Positions 1 to 7,228 of a stretch of DNA of 8,606 nucleotides are shown one piece after another. Position 1 is the stretch's first letter. The number at the start of each line of letters is the position of its first letter. Source of the stretch: Hyphomonadaceae bacterium (GTDB taxonomy: Bacteria; Pseudomonadota; Alphaproteobacteria; Caulobacterales; Aquidulcibacteraceae); contig JALOSP010000034.1 in assembly GCA_025458365.1 (NCBI GenBank), positions 1 through 8,606 of the forward strand. The letters run 5' to 3'. The position numbers were made by a program, and so were the translations under genes. The notes beneath the pieces are model-generated. The model did not search any database, was not told where the DNA came from, and saw nothing but the letters and a program-made list of their open reading frames with translations.

Positions 1-1
1 G

Positions 2-766
2 GCCTGCCTGACGCCGGCACCTGTCGAGATGGCCGCCGGTGCCTGGCTCCTGCCTGCACCACTCACCGGCAAACATACGGCCCGCGACACAACTGACTGG
101 ATGGACGGGGCCGTCACACCCGAAGGCGCCATCCGGATCGGGCTGGCCCATGGTTCGATCCGGGATTTCGGTCAGAAACAGGAAAGCCCCAATGTGATCG
201 ACCCGGCCCGGGTCGGTTCGGCACGGCTCGACTGGCTGGCGCTGGGTGACTGGCACGGGAAGATGATGGTTGGCCAGCGCGCCGCCTATCCTGGAACACC
301 CGAACCGGACGCATTCCGCGACGCCCGCACCGGCACGGCGCTGGATGTCACGATTTCAGCGGCGGGGGCGCTGCCTCTGGTCTCCACAATCGCCACGGGC
401 ACCCATGATTGGGTGGAGCTGGATGTCACGCTGGCTGGGGCAGCCTCTGTCGATGATCTTGCCGCTGCCGTGGCCCGGCAGACAGGCAGTGCCAGTGTGG
501 TGAGGCTTAAGCTGGATGGCGCACTGGCACCATCGGACTGGGCCGGGTTGGACAAGGTGTTGGACCTGATCAGGGCGCGTGTCCGTCATCTGGATGTTCG
601 CCGCGACGGGATCGGATTGGCGCTGGATGATGCGGCGCTTTTGGGGTTGAGGTTCGAGGGCCTGATCGGTCAGGTGGCTGAAGGGCTCGCAACCGATGCG
701 GCGGCAGGGGACCTGTGTGCGCGTGATGCCCTGATCGAATTGTGCCGCCGCTCGGGGGTGTTCTGA
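2..766 (+). CDS. SbcD/YhaO-like DNA repair metallophosphoesterase, C-terminal part (5' truncated by window edge)
   Basis: The reading frame is open to the left edge, so this is the last 254 residues of a longer protein; an internal ATG at 29 is not taken as the start. Proteins of this kind are calcineurin-type phosphoesterases that act as nucleases with an SbcC/Rad50-like ATPase in double-strand-break processing. Visible are the late metal-binding motifs: GLAHGS around residues 47-52 of the fragment, and LDWLALGDWHG at 76-86, followed by YPGTPEPD at 96-103. These mark the end of the catalytic fold. GDWHG stands where Mre11/SbcD have GHxH, so the first His is Asp; I believe this is usual in the YhaO-like alphaproteobacterial branch, but that is from memory. 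The early motifs (DxH, GDxxD, GNHD) must lie upstream. Residues about 110-254 form a C-terminal capping domain. The stop overlaps the start of the ATPase gene (TGATG), which supports a nuclease-ATPase operon. Exact substrate is inferred. Confidence 0.88.
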   Translation, partial: ACLTPAPVEMAAGAWLLPAPLTGKHTARDTTDWMDGAVTPEGAIRIGLAHGSIRDFGQKQESPNVIDPARVGSARLDWLALGDWHGKMMVGQRAAYPGTPEPDAFRDARTGTALDVTISAAGALPLVSTIATGTHDWVELDVTLAGAASVDDLAAAVARQTGSASVVRLKLDGALAPSDWAGLDKVLDLIRARVRHLDVRRDGIGLALDDAALLGLRFEGLIGQVAEGLATDAAAGDLCARDALIELCRRSGVF

Positions 767-3441
767 TGCTGTTGCACTCGCTCACCGTTTCTGGAGCCGG
801 CCGGTTTGCCACACCGCACAGGCTGGCAGGCCTTCAACGCGGTCTGAACGTGCTGTCGGCACCCAACGAGACTGGGAAGTCCACGCTTTTCGATGCGCTC
901 AAGCTGGCGCTGTTTGCCCCTTTCAAGACGGCTGACGGAAAGCTGCTGGGCAGGCTGCCAACCCGGGGGGCGAACCTGCCCCTGCTGGTCGATCTGGAGT
1001 TCGAAATCGACGGCATGGTCTGGCGGTTGGAAAAGCAATTCCTGTCGCGGCAGTTCAGCCGGTTGTATCAGGATGGACGTCAAGTCGAGGATGGGACATC
1101 CGCGGACACGCGCGTTTGGGAGCTGATCGGGGCGAACCGTGCCGAACGGCGCCACTTCGACGTGTTGTGGCTCGACCAGGCCCGTGGCGGTGACCTCCTC
1201 AAGCTTCCCGATGCTGCCCTGCCGACATTCAATACGGCTATAGACCTGGCCCTCGGCTCTGTGGTCGACACCAGTCAGGCACGAAACATGCTGGACAGCG
1301 TCGCTGCCGAGCTGGACAAGACCGGTGCCATTGCCAAAGGCGGCCGGAAGGGATCCGAACTGGCCCGGCTGAACGACTCGGTTGGGGAGCTGGAAGCCAG
1401 GCTGGCCGGGCTTTGCCAGCGCCGCGACGAGGCCGATGTGTGGCGGACCGAACTGGCCAGCCAGCGCGCCGCACTGGACCAGTTTGCCCGTGACGGACTG
1501 GCAGCAAGGCTGGAGCGGGCGGCAGAGGAGGCGGCAAGTGCCTTGAAAGACGCCCAGAGCCGCCGCGCCGAGCGGTTGGCGCTGGATGCGAGTGTGCAGC
1601 GTGCGCAAGCCGCACGCAGACGGGCGATGGATGATATCGAAACGGCCCGATCCGGTCTGGCCGCCCTGGTCGATGCAGCAGCCCGCCTCGATGGCCTGCA
1701 GCAAGCATCGGCTGATGCCGAAGCACAGCTGCAGGTGATCCTTGCTGAGGCCCCGCCACAAGATGGCGAGCAGGTTGCAACCCGGCAGGCACTGCAAGAC
1801 GAACTGGCATTCGCCACCGTCCGGGCCCGCCACAACGAACTGGCAGCCCAGCTGCCGGGCCTGGAACAGGCCGCGCACGAGCATGCGGCACAAGATGAAA
1901 CCCTGATCAGGACACAAGCCGCACTCGCGGCCCTGCCAGATATCGGCGATGATCTGCTGGACCATCTGGACGCTTGCGAGCGGGTGCATTTGCAAGCTGC
2001 CGCCGCCGCGCAGGCAGGACGCGCCCGCATCACCGTGACCCGACACGGAGCCGGTCAGGTTCTGGTCAATGGCGCACCTTTGGACGATGCGGGTCTCGAC
2101 CAGTCGCTGGATCAGTCGCTGGTCGTTACGGTGCCAGGTCTGCTGTCGATCACAGTGGAGCCGCCGACCGCGCCTGGCGAGCTGGAGGGAGATCTGTCGC
2201 TGGCGGAGAACCGCTTGAGACAGGCACTTGCGGATGCCGGTGTGACCAGTGTTCTGGAAGCGCGCCGGGTGGCAGACGATCGCCGCCAGCATGCTCGGGA
2301 AATCAAGCGGCTGACCGACGAGATCGCGGCGCGGACTGCACGCTTTGGTGCAGAAACCGCAGTGCTGCGGTTGAGCAGCGCACAGGCCACACTGACCGCG
2401 CTGGAACGGACACTGGATCAGTTCCGCGCAGACTGGCGCGACACACTGCTGCTGGATGTGGCTGCCTTGCAGAGCGCATTGGAGGCACAGGATCAGCAGA
2501 TTGCGGCGTCGGCAGCCCGGCGGGCGGCCCATGTCGAACGGTTGCAAGCGGCCCGGATCGCATCGAGTCTGGCCGCGGCGGAGGCTGCCGCAGGCGCCCG
2601 ATTGCTGGACAGCTTGCGCGCCTCTGGCGATGAAGTCCGGCTTCGGGAGCGTTTGGGCGCTGCCGAGATGGCCGCTGCAGAGGCGCTTGAGGCTGTCGAT
2701 GCCGCCATGCGCGCGATCAGTGAGCATGAAGCCCGTCATGCCGGAGCGGCAAGTCTGATCGAGCTGGAACTGACGGCTGAGCGCACGCGTCAGGCGGTTG
2801 CCAACCATGCCCGCGACCTGCGGCAGCGTCAGGAACGGGTGACCCAGCTGGAAACCTCACTGGGTGTCTCCGGTCTTGATGGCCTGGACGAGCAGGTGAC
2901 GCAGCTGGAAGGGTTCCTCGATGCCGACAGGAGGGCACTTGCCCGCGAACAGGCCAGGCTTGCGGCGCTGACCATGCTTCGCGACCGGCTGCAGGCGGCC
3001 ATTGATGGCGAGCAGGCGAGGCTCACGGCGCCGCTGACAGCTGCCATCACGCCCTACCTCGAGCTGGTTTTTCCTGAAGCCAGACTGACCTTCGATCAGG
3101 GGTTCGCGCCTGACGAACTGGTCCGGTCTGGCGCCGGACAGTTCACCGGTGGCGAGGGCCAGATGGTGCTGTCGCACGGCACGCGCGAGCAGATCGGGCT
3201 TCTGGCGCGGTTCGCACTGGCCGATGTGCTCGATGCCTCCGGTCGGGCCTGGCCGGTGATCCTCGATGACGCTTTGGGCTTTGCCGACGATGCCCGCTTG
3301 CAGGCCATGTTCAATGCGCTAACGCTGGCCGCCCGCCACCGGCAGGTGCTGGTCCTGACCTGCCATGAGACGGCGTTCGCCAGCTTGGGCGGCACCAGGG
3401 TGCAGATTGTTCCGGTCGGTCGAGACGCCGCCACCGGCTAA
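766..3441 (+). CDS. SbcC/Rad50-like coiled-coil ATPase of the YhaN type
   Basis: An 891-aa SMC/Rad50-like ATPase, probably the motor partner of the phosphoesterase encoded just upstream in DNA end processing. The N-terminal lobe resembles the YhaN-type AAA domain, with Walker A APNETGKST at residues 32-40 and a probable Q-loop at 134-142 (LWLDQARGG). Residues about 195-410 and 480-755 are Ala/Arg/Glu/Gln-rich and read as two antiparallel coiled-coil arms. The C-terminal lobe carries the ABC signature LSHGTREQ (802-809), Walker B with D-loop PVILDDALGFADD (830-842), and an H-loop LTCHE (864-868). Only three cysteines are present (217, 404, 866), so there is no Rad50/SbcC CxxC zinc hook. Instead a beta-rich segment (about 418-466) interrupts the coil. 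The start at 766 is preferred over GTG 742 because it gives a TGATG junction and the family-like N-terminus MLLHSLTVSG. Length is close to other YhaN-like proteins. Activity and partner are inferred from motifs and context. Confidence 0.9.
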   Translation: MLLHSLTVSGAGRFATPHRLAGLQRGLNVLSAPNETGKSTLFDALKLALFAPFKTADGKLLGRLPTRGANLPLLVDLEFEIDGMVWRLEKQFLSRQFSRLYQDGRQVEDGTSADTRVWELIGANRAERRHFDVLWLDQARGGDLLKLPDAALPTFNTAIDLALGSVVDTSQARNMLDSVAAELDKTGAIAKGGRKGSELARLNDSVGELEARLAGLCQRRDEADVWRTELASQRAALDQFARDGLAARLERAAEEAASALKDAQSRRAERLALDASVQRAQAARRRAMDDIETARSGLAALVDAAARLDGLQQASADAEAQLQVILAEAPPQDGEQVATRQALQDELAFATVRARHNELAAQLPGLEQAAHEHAAQDETLIRTQAALAALPDIGDDLLDHLDACERVHLQAAAAAQAGRARITVTRHGAGQVLVNGAPLDDAGLDQSLDQSLVVTVPGLLSITVEPPTAPGELEGDLSLAENRLRQALADAGVTSVLEARRVADDRRQHAREIKRLTDEIAARTARFGAETAVLRLSSAQATLTALERTLDQFRADWRDTLLLDVAALQSALEAQDQQIAASAARRAAHVERLQAARIASSLAAAEAAAGARLLDSLRASGDEVRLRERLGAAEMAAAEALEAVDAAMRAISEHEARHAGAASLIELELTAERTRQAVANHARDLRQRQERVTQLETSLGVSGLDGLDEQVTQLEGFLDADRRALAREQARLAALTMLRDRLQAAIDGEQARLTAPLTAAITPYLELVFPEARLTFDQGFAPDELVRSGAGQFTGGEGQMVLSHGTREQIGLLARFALADVLDASGRAWPVILDDALGFADDARLQAMFNALTLAARHRQVLVLTCHETAFASLGGTRVQIVPVGRDAATG

Positions 3442-3557
3442 TGGACAGAAGCGATTGCAAAGATTGCCTGTCCGGCTGTCGGGGATACGGTCAGCGGTGA
3501 CGATGGTCGGTCTGTGTGATCGACCGGATGATCCCATCTGACCGGAAGACGCCCTGC
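3442..3557 (+). other. Intergenic leader ahead of crtI with small dyads
   Basis: This 116-nt gap separates the repair operon from the carotenoid operon and should hold the crt promoter. It contains GGACAG (3443-3448) and CTGTCC (3468-3473), a 6-bp dyad right after the ATPase stop. Inside its loop is a direct repeat, GATTGC at 3453-3458 and again at 3462-3467. A second dyad, CGGTC (3508-3512) with GACCG (3522-3526), lies closer to crtI. No U-tract follows the first dyad, so it is a poor intrinsic terminator. I saw no convincing -35/-10 pair and no TGT-N12-ACA (PpsR/CrtJ-type) site. A probable Shine-Dalgarno GGAAG at 3544-3548 sits 9 nt before the ATG at 3558. Confidence 0.35.
3544..3548 (+). 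promoter_or_regulatory. Probable ribosome binding site of crtI
   Basis: GGAAG lies 9 nt upstream of the ATG at 3558. It decides between this start and two in-frame upstream alternatives (GTG at 3516, ATG at 3528), neither of which has a comparable purine-rich site at good spacing. Confidence 0.5.
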
Positions 3558-5096
3558 ATGCTGAAACGGACCCCTGCCAGCACCCCGATCAATCCAGGGT
3601 TTGACGAGCGCCCTCATGCCATCGTCATCGGTTCGGGTTTTGGCGGGCTGGCTGCTGCAGTGCGGCTGGGTGCGCGCGGCTATCGGGTGACGGTACTGGA
3701 GCGGCTTGAGCAGGCAGGCGGACGCGCCAATGTGTTCCGCCAGGATGGCTACACATTCGATGCAGGCCCGACGATCATTACACTGCCCTTCCTGTTTGAA
3801 GAACTCTGGGCGCTTTGTGGCCGCAGCCTGTCCGAAGATGTGGCGATGGTGCCATTGAAGGACTTTTACACCATCAATTATGCCGATGGCTCGACCTTCA
3901 CCTGCGTGCAGAACCACGAAGCGATGCGCACCGAACTGGCCCGGCTCAGCCCCGGTGACGCCCGCCATTACGACCGTTTCAAAGAGGAAAGCCGCAAGAT
4001 CTACCAGTTTGCCTTCGAGGGCTTGGGCCAGATCCATTTCTCCAACATGTGGCCGATGCTGAAGGCGCTACCCGGCTTCATCCGCCACCGGGCGGAGACC
4101 TCGGTCTATCAGTACGTTTCGAAATTCTTCAAGGATGAGCGTTTGCGCTTTGCCTTCAGCTTCCATCCCCTGTTCATTGGCGGCAATCCGTTCCAGTCGA
4201 CATCGCTCTATGCACTGGTCGCTTATCTCGAGGGTAAGTGGGGCGTGCATTTCGCCATGGGTGGCACCGGCTCGCTGGTGAAGGGCCTGGTCGGGCTGAT
4301 CGAAGGGCAGGGCGGATCGGTACGCCTGAATGCAGGAGTGAGCCAAATTCTTGTGGAGGATGGGGCTGCCACAGGTGTCCAGCTCGAGTCCGGCGAGACC
4401 ATGGGTGCGTCGGTCGTGGTGTCCAACGTTGATGCCCCGACCACGTATGGCAAGCTCCTGTCGCGCCATCCGCGCAAGACCTGGACGGACCGGAAGATCG
4501 CGCGTACCCGCTACTCCATGGGCGTGTTCATGTGGTACTTTGGAACCGACCGTCGCTATGAGGAGGTCCCGCACCATTCGATCATCCTGTCACCGCGCTA
4601 CAAGGGGCTGATCGAGGACATTTTCACCAACAAGGTGCTCGCCGACGATTTCAGCCTCTATCTCTACCGCCCGACAGCCACCGATCCCTCGATGGCGCCG
4701 GCGGGCTGCGACAGCTTCTACGTGCTGGCGCCGGTCCCCAATCTCGATGGCGACACCGATTGGGACAGCATGGCGGAAAGCTTCCGCCAGCGGGTCGAGC
4801 AACACCTTTCGGACACACTCCTGCCCGACCTGAAGGCCCATGTCGTGACCAGCAAGGTGATGACACCGAACGATTACCGGGACCGGTACCAGTCGGTGAA
4901 AGGTGCAGCCTTCTCCATCGAGCCTGTGATGCTGCAGAGCGCCTGGTTCCGGCCGCACAACAAGAGTGAGGAGGTGGACAATCTCTATCTCGTGGGGGCT
5001 GGCACCCATCCGGGCGCCGGTGTGCCAGGCGTGATCTCGTCGGCGCGGATCCTCGATCAGGTGGTGCCGGATGCGGCGGTGTTCGCCCATGTCTGA
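3558..5096 (+). CDS. crtI: Phytoene desaturase (CrtI type)
   Basis: A 512-aa FAD-dependent carotenoid desaturase that introduces successive double bases' worth of unsaturation (double bonds) into phytoene, giving neurosporene, lycopene or a related product; the number of steps cannot be read from sequence. The N-terminal dinucleotide fold is clear: VIGSGFGGLAAAVRL at residues 23-37, an acidic strand end VTVLER (44-49), then QAGGRA (52-57) and DAGPTI (68-73). The C-terminus has the bacterial CrtI signature, NLYLVGAGTHPGAGVPG at 475-491 followed by ISSARIL, which closes the FAD site. Length is normal for bacterial CrtI (about 490-520 aa). It probably associates peripherally with the inner membrane, where its substrate dissolves. 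The ATG at 3558 is favoured because it has the better Shine-Dalgarno; starts at 3528 or 3516 would add 10 or 14 residues. The 3' end overlaps crtB by 8 nt, a standard translationally coupled crtI-crtB arrangement. Confidence 0.96.
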   Translation: MLKRTPASTPINPGFDERPHAIVIGSGFGGLAAAVRLGARGYRVTVLERLEQAGGRANVFRQDGYTFDAGPTIITLPFLFEELWALCGRSLSEDVAMVPLKDFYTINYADGSTFTCVQNHEAMRTELARLSPGDARHYDRFKEESRKIYQFAFEGLGQIHFSNMWPMLKALPGFIRHRAETSVYQYVSKFFKDERLRFAFSFHPLFIGGNPFQSTSLYALVAYLEGKWGVHFAMGGTGSLVKGLVGLIEGQGGSVRLNAGVSQILVEDGAATGVQLESGETMGASVVVSNVDAPTTYGKLLSRHPRKTWTDRKIARTRYSMGVFMWYFGTDRRYEEVPHHSIILSPRYKGLIEDIFTNKVLADDFSLYLYRPTATDPSMAPAGCDSFYVLAPVPNLDGDTDWDSMAESFRQRVEQHLSDTLLPDLKAHVVTSKVMTPNDYRDRYQSVKGAAFSIEPVMLQSAWFRPHNKSEEVDNLYLVGAGTHPGAGVPGVISSARILDQVVPDAAVFAHV

Positions 5097-6237
5097 GCTG
5101 CTCGCCGCCCCATTTGCCAGCCGTGCCGACCATGAGGTGTGCCGTGCCCTGATCCGGCATGGTTCGCGCTCTTTCCATGCCGCCAGCCTGCTTCTACCCG
5201 CCCGGCTGCGCGACGGGGCCTATGCGCTTTACGCCTTCTGTCGTCTGTCTGACGATGAAGTCGACGGGGTCGAAGGCAGCGTCCCTGATTCCCAGCTGAC
5301 CGGGGATCAATCCCTGCACGCCAGGATCGAGAGCCTGTCGCACCGCATCGCATTGATTTACGCAAGCACCCCTAAAGACCATCCGGTGGATCGGGCGCTG
5401 GCTGATACGGTGCGCGCCCATGCCATTCCCAAAGCCCTGTTCGATGCCCTGATCGACGGACTCGCCTGGGATGTTGCAGGCCGCCGGTATGAGACCCTGT
5501 CGGACGTGCGGGCTTATGCTGCGCGTGTGGCGGGCACAGTCGGTGCCATGATGGCCGCCCTGATGGGTGTGCGCGAACCGGCGCTGGTCGCGCGCGCCTG
5601 CGATCTGGGCGTGGCCATGCAACTGACCAATATTGCACGTGACGTCGGTGAGGATGCGCGGATGGGCCGCCTCTATCTGCCTGCCCGATGGCTGGTCGAA
5701 GCCGGTCTGGACCCCGATGCCTGGCTGGCCGAGCCACACTGGTGCCCACAGATCGCAACTGCCACCGAACGCTTGCTGCAAGCCGCAGATGCGCTCTACG
5801 CCCGCGGCGATGCAGGGATCGCCAGCCTGCCAGGTGACTGTCAGGTGGCCATTGCCGCAGCCCGGCTGATCTATGGCGAGATCGGTGAACAGGTCCGGCG
5901 CGAAGGTCTCAATTCAATCGACCGTCGCGCTATCGTGCCGGGTGGACGAAAGCTCGCGCTGGCTGTGCGCGCCCTGCTGGCCCGACCCGCAGCAGCGCGG
6001 TTCGATCTGGCGATCCGCAACGCACTGTCCCTGCCCGAAACCCGGTTTCTGGTGCAGGCCATGACCGCGCTGGTCGAGCCTGTTCCTTCCGACAGCGCAC
6101 TGCGGGCAACCGCCCGGCTCCGGCGCGACCCCCTGACCCGCGTCGATGACCGGGTGGGCTGGGTGATGGATCTGTTTGCCGACATGGACCGGCGCCAGAG
6201 GCTGGCCAGCCTGCCTGCCCCACCCCTGCAAAGCTGA
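5089..6237 (+). CDS. crtB: Phytoene synthase
   Basis: A 382-aa trans-isoprenyl diphosphate synthase that joins two geranylgeranyl diphosphates head to head to form phytoene, the committed step of C40 carotenoid synthesis. The family hallmarks are present: GSRSFHAASLLLP at residues 25-37, YAFCRLSDDEVD at 48-59 with the first Asp-rich motif DDEVD (55-59), and the second motif in QLTNIARDVGED at 178-189 (Asp185 and Asp189), followed by RLYLPARWL (194-202). These Asp-rich motifs bind diphosphate through magnesium. The C-terminal roughly 80 residues are longer and less conserved than in the shortest CrtB proteins. The start at 5089 overlaps crtI by 8 nt; the upstream in-frame ATG at 5071 would add six residues unlike the family N-terminus. 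There is no clear Shine-Dalgarno of its own, so translation is likely coupled to crtI. The enzyme acts at the membrane surface, supplying CrtI with substrate. Confidence 0.96.
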   Translation: MSELLAAPFASRADHEVCRALIRHGSRSFHAASLLLPARLRDGAYALYAFCRLSDDEVDGVEGSVPDSQLTGDQSLHARIESLSHRIALIYASTPKDHPVDRALADTVRAHAIPKALFDALIDGLAWDVAGRRYETLSDVRAYAARVAGTVGAMMAALMGVREPALVARACDLGVAMQLTNIARDVGEDARMGRLYLPARWLVEAGLDPDAWLAEPHWCPQIATATERLLQAADALYARGDAGIASLPGDCQVAIAAARLIYGEIGEQVRREGLNSIDRRAIVPGGRKLALAVRALLARPAAARFDLAIRNALSLPETRFLVQAMTALVEPVPSDSALRATARLRRDPLTRVDDRVGWVMDLFADMDRRQRLASLPAPPLQS

Positions 6238-6242
6238 AGGAG
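6237..6242 (+). promoter_or_regulatory. Strong ribosome binding site overlapping the crtB stop
   Basis: AAGGAG begins on the last base of the crtB TGA stop and lies 7 nt before the ATG at 6250. It fixes the start of the next gene and points to co-translation with crtB. Confidence 0.7.
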
Positions 6243-6249
6243 CCTGAAG

Positions 6250-6627
6250 ATGTCCTATGTTGTGGCCGTCATCCTGTCGCTTGCGGCCCTCTGGCTGTGG
6301 CGCGACGGCTCCCGGCACATGAAGGTTGCCAAAGCTGAAGAAGCGCGGATCGAGGCGATCAAGAAGAGTGGAGCAAAAGCCGACACCGGACCCGCGCTGC
6401 ATCCGTCGCTGGCGGGGTTGGTGCTGGTGGCGCCCGCAGTAACCGGATTGATCACGTTCAGCTTTGCCGGCCTGCTGGTGGTGGCCTGGCTCGCTGTCGG
6501 GCGTGGCACGTGGTTCACCATTGTCGATCTGGGCGGGCTTTTGCTGGCGGTGGCCGCCTATGTCTACTGGGTCAATGCCCGCACAAAATTGCGCCAGGTC
6601 CAGCTGGACGTCAGCCGTCCGCAGTAG
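6250..6627 (+). CDS. Small integral membrane protein of unknown function in the crt operon
   Basis: I do not recognise this 125-aa protein. It has an N-terminal hydrophobic helix (about residues 2-17), then a short, strongly charged segment rich in Lys, Arg and Glu (18-47). A long hydrophobic stretch follows at about 53-83, probably one or two passes, with another helix at about 89-108 and a polar tail (109-125). That gives three or four membrane segments. No catalytic motif is visible. It starts 12 nt after crtB behind a textbook AAGGAG, so it is almost certainly transcribed and translated with crtI-crtB. A role in carotenoid placement, transport or enzyme anchoring would fit the context but is only inference. 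Base use matches its neighbours. Confidence 0.82.
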   Translation: MSYVVAVILSLAALWLWRDGSRHMKVAKAEEARIEAIKKSGAKADTGPALHPSLAGLVLVAPAVTGLITFSFAGLLVVAWLAVGRGTWFTIVDLGGLLLAVAAYVYWVNARTKLRQVQLDVSRPQ

Positions 6628-6642
6628 GGCAGGTGGGCGGTC

Positions 6643-6819
6643 ATGGAGCGCGCAGACTTGTTCAAGCTGTCGGAGGTGTTTGTCATTTTTGCTTCTGTCG
6701 GCGGCTTCCTTGCCTGGGAATGGTGGCGGACGCGACAGCTGATCAAGGCAGACCGGCTTGCTGCCTCACGCAAGGTTGACGATCTCGCGCCACGCCAGGA
6801 CCATGAAGGCAGCCAGTAG
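6643..6819 (+). CDS. 58-aa single-pass membrane protein (small gene)
   Basis: A small open frame starting 15 nt after the preceding gene, with a possible Shine-Dalgarno AGGTGG at 6631-6636 (6-nt spacing). The product opens with an amphipathic, charged segment MERADLFKLSE, continues into one hydrophobic helix at about residues 12-26 (VFVIFASVGGFLAWE), then WWRTRQLIK with several basic residues, and a polar tail ending GSQ. The positive charges after the helix suggest a cytoplasmic C-terminus. The layout is typical of a genuine small inner-membrane protein rather than random translation, and the codons favour G or C at third positions like nearby genes. Its last 54 nt overlap the end of the convergent membrane-protein gene. 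No function can be assigned; similar short proteins exist near other alphaproteobacterial genes, from memory only. It is probably the last gene of the crt operon. Confidence 0.62.
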   Translation: MERADLFKLSEVFVIFASVGGFLAWEWWRTRQLIKADRLAASRKVDDLAPRQDHEGSQ

Positions 6820-7206
6820 CGCCAGAGTCTGGGCGACGTCGACCACCTGTTCGGTCGGCGAAATCCGTTCCAGCAACCGCTTGCGATCAGGGCAGGTCAT
6901 GAACAGCAGACAGTCGATGATCAGCGCGCCGCCAAACCAGTAAACAGCCGACGGCTGGCCAAGCACAAGTGCGATCACGGCCAGCAACATTCCCGCAACA
7001 CTGGCCGCCCAGGCATGAAGGCGCCAGCCGGTCGAGAAGTTGACAAGCATGTCAAGGTGATGGGCCGGTACGCCATCCTGTTCCATCTGGCTCGCCATGG
7101 CTGCACCGTCGGTCCCGTGAAGGCGGGCTGCCAGCCACCATGCGATACCGCTGAAACCCGCATATGCGGCGATCACCAGCCCACTGAGAAGAAAAAGGAT
7201 GCCCAT
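6766..7206 (-). CDS. Four-helix membrane protein of unknown function, downstream of the sensor kinase
   Basis: A 146-aa protein that I cannot place in a family. Hydrophobic segments lie at about residues 3-27, 66-83, 87-104 and 124-140. Between the first two is a soluble loop (28-65) containing MASQMEQDGVPAHHLDML, with adjacent histidines at 49-50. A charged loop CPDRKRLLERISPTEQ (105-120) lies between helices three and four; by the positive-inside rule it is likely cytoplasmic. The ATG at 7206 is chosen because it begins directly with a hydrophobic helix and has GAAGG about 10 nt upstream on this strand. The frame stays open to 7344, but that extension would run through the inverted repeat and shows no protein-like character. 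It follows the histidine kinase on the same strand after 134 nt, so it may be a partner or output gene, though this is not shown. Its 3' end overlaps the convergent 58-aa gene. Confidence 0.78.
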   Translation of the reverse strand: MGILFLLSGLVIAAYAGFSGIAWWLAARLHGTDGAAMASQMEQDGVPAHHLDMLVNFSTGWRLHAWAASVAGMLLAVIALVLGQPSAVYWFGGALIIDCLLFMTCPDRKRLLERISPTEQVVDVAQTLALLAAFMVLAWREIVNLA

Positions 7207-7228
7207 GGGGACCGAACCTTCACGCGAT

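Noticed and set aside
742..766. GTG at 742 as start of the ATPase.
   Set aside because: Adds eight unrelated residues; the ATG at 766 forms a TGATG junction and matches the family N-terminus.
670..2808. A 712-aa open frame antisense to the YhaN-like ATPase gene, plus two shorter antisense frames (1275-2033, 1238-1891).
   Set aside because: The translation is rich in Cys, Gln and Arg without any domain, and the sense frame has unmistakable ATPase motifs. Long antisense frames are expected in GC-rich genes.
3442..3557. PpsR/CrtJ-type TGT-N12-ACA operator before crtI.
   Set aside because: Each TGT in the gap was checked and none is followed by ACA at the right distance.
3438..4037. A 199-aa minus-strand open frame over the crtI start.
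   Set aside because: No motifs, no start context, and it mirrors the well-supported crtI frame.
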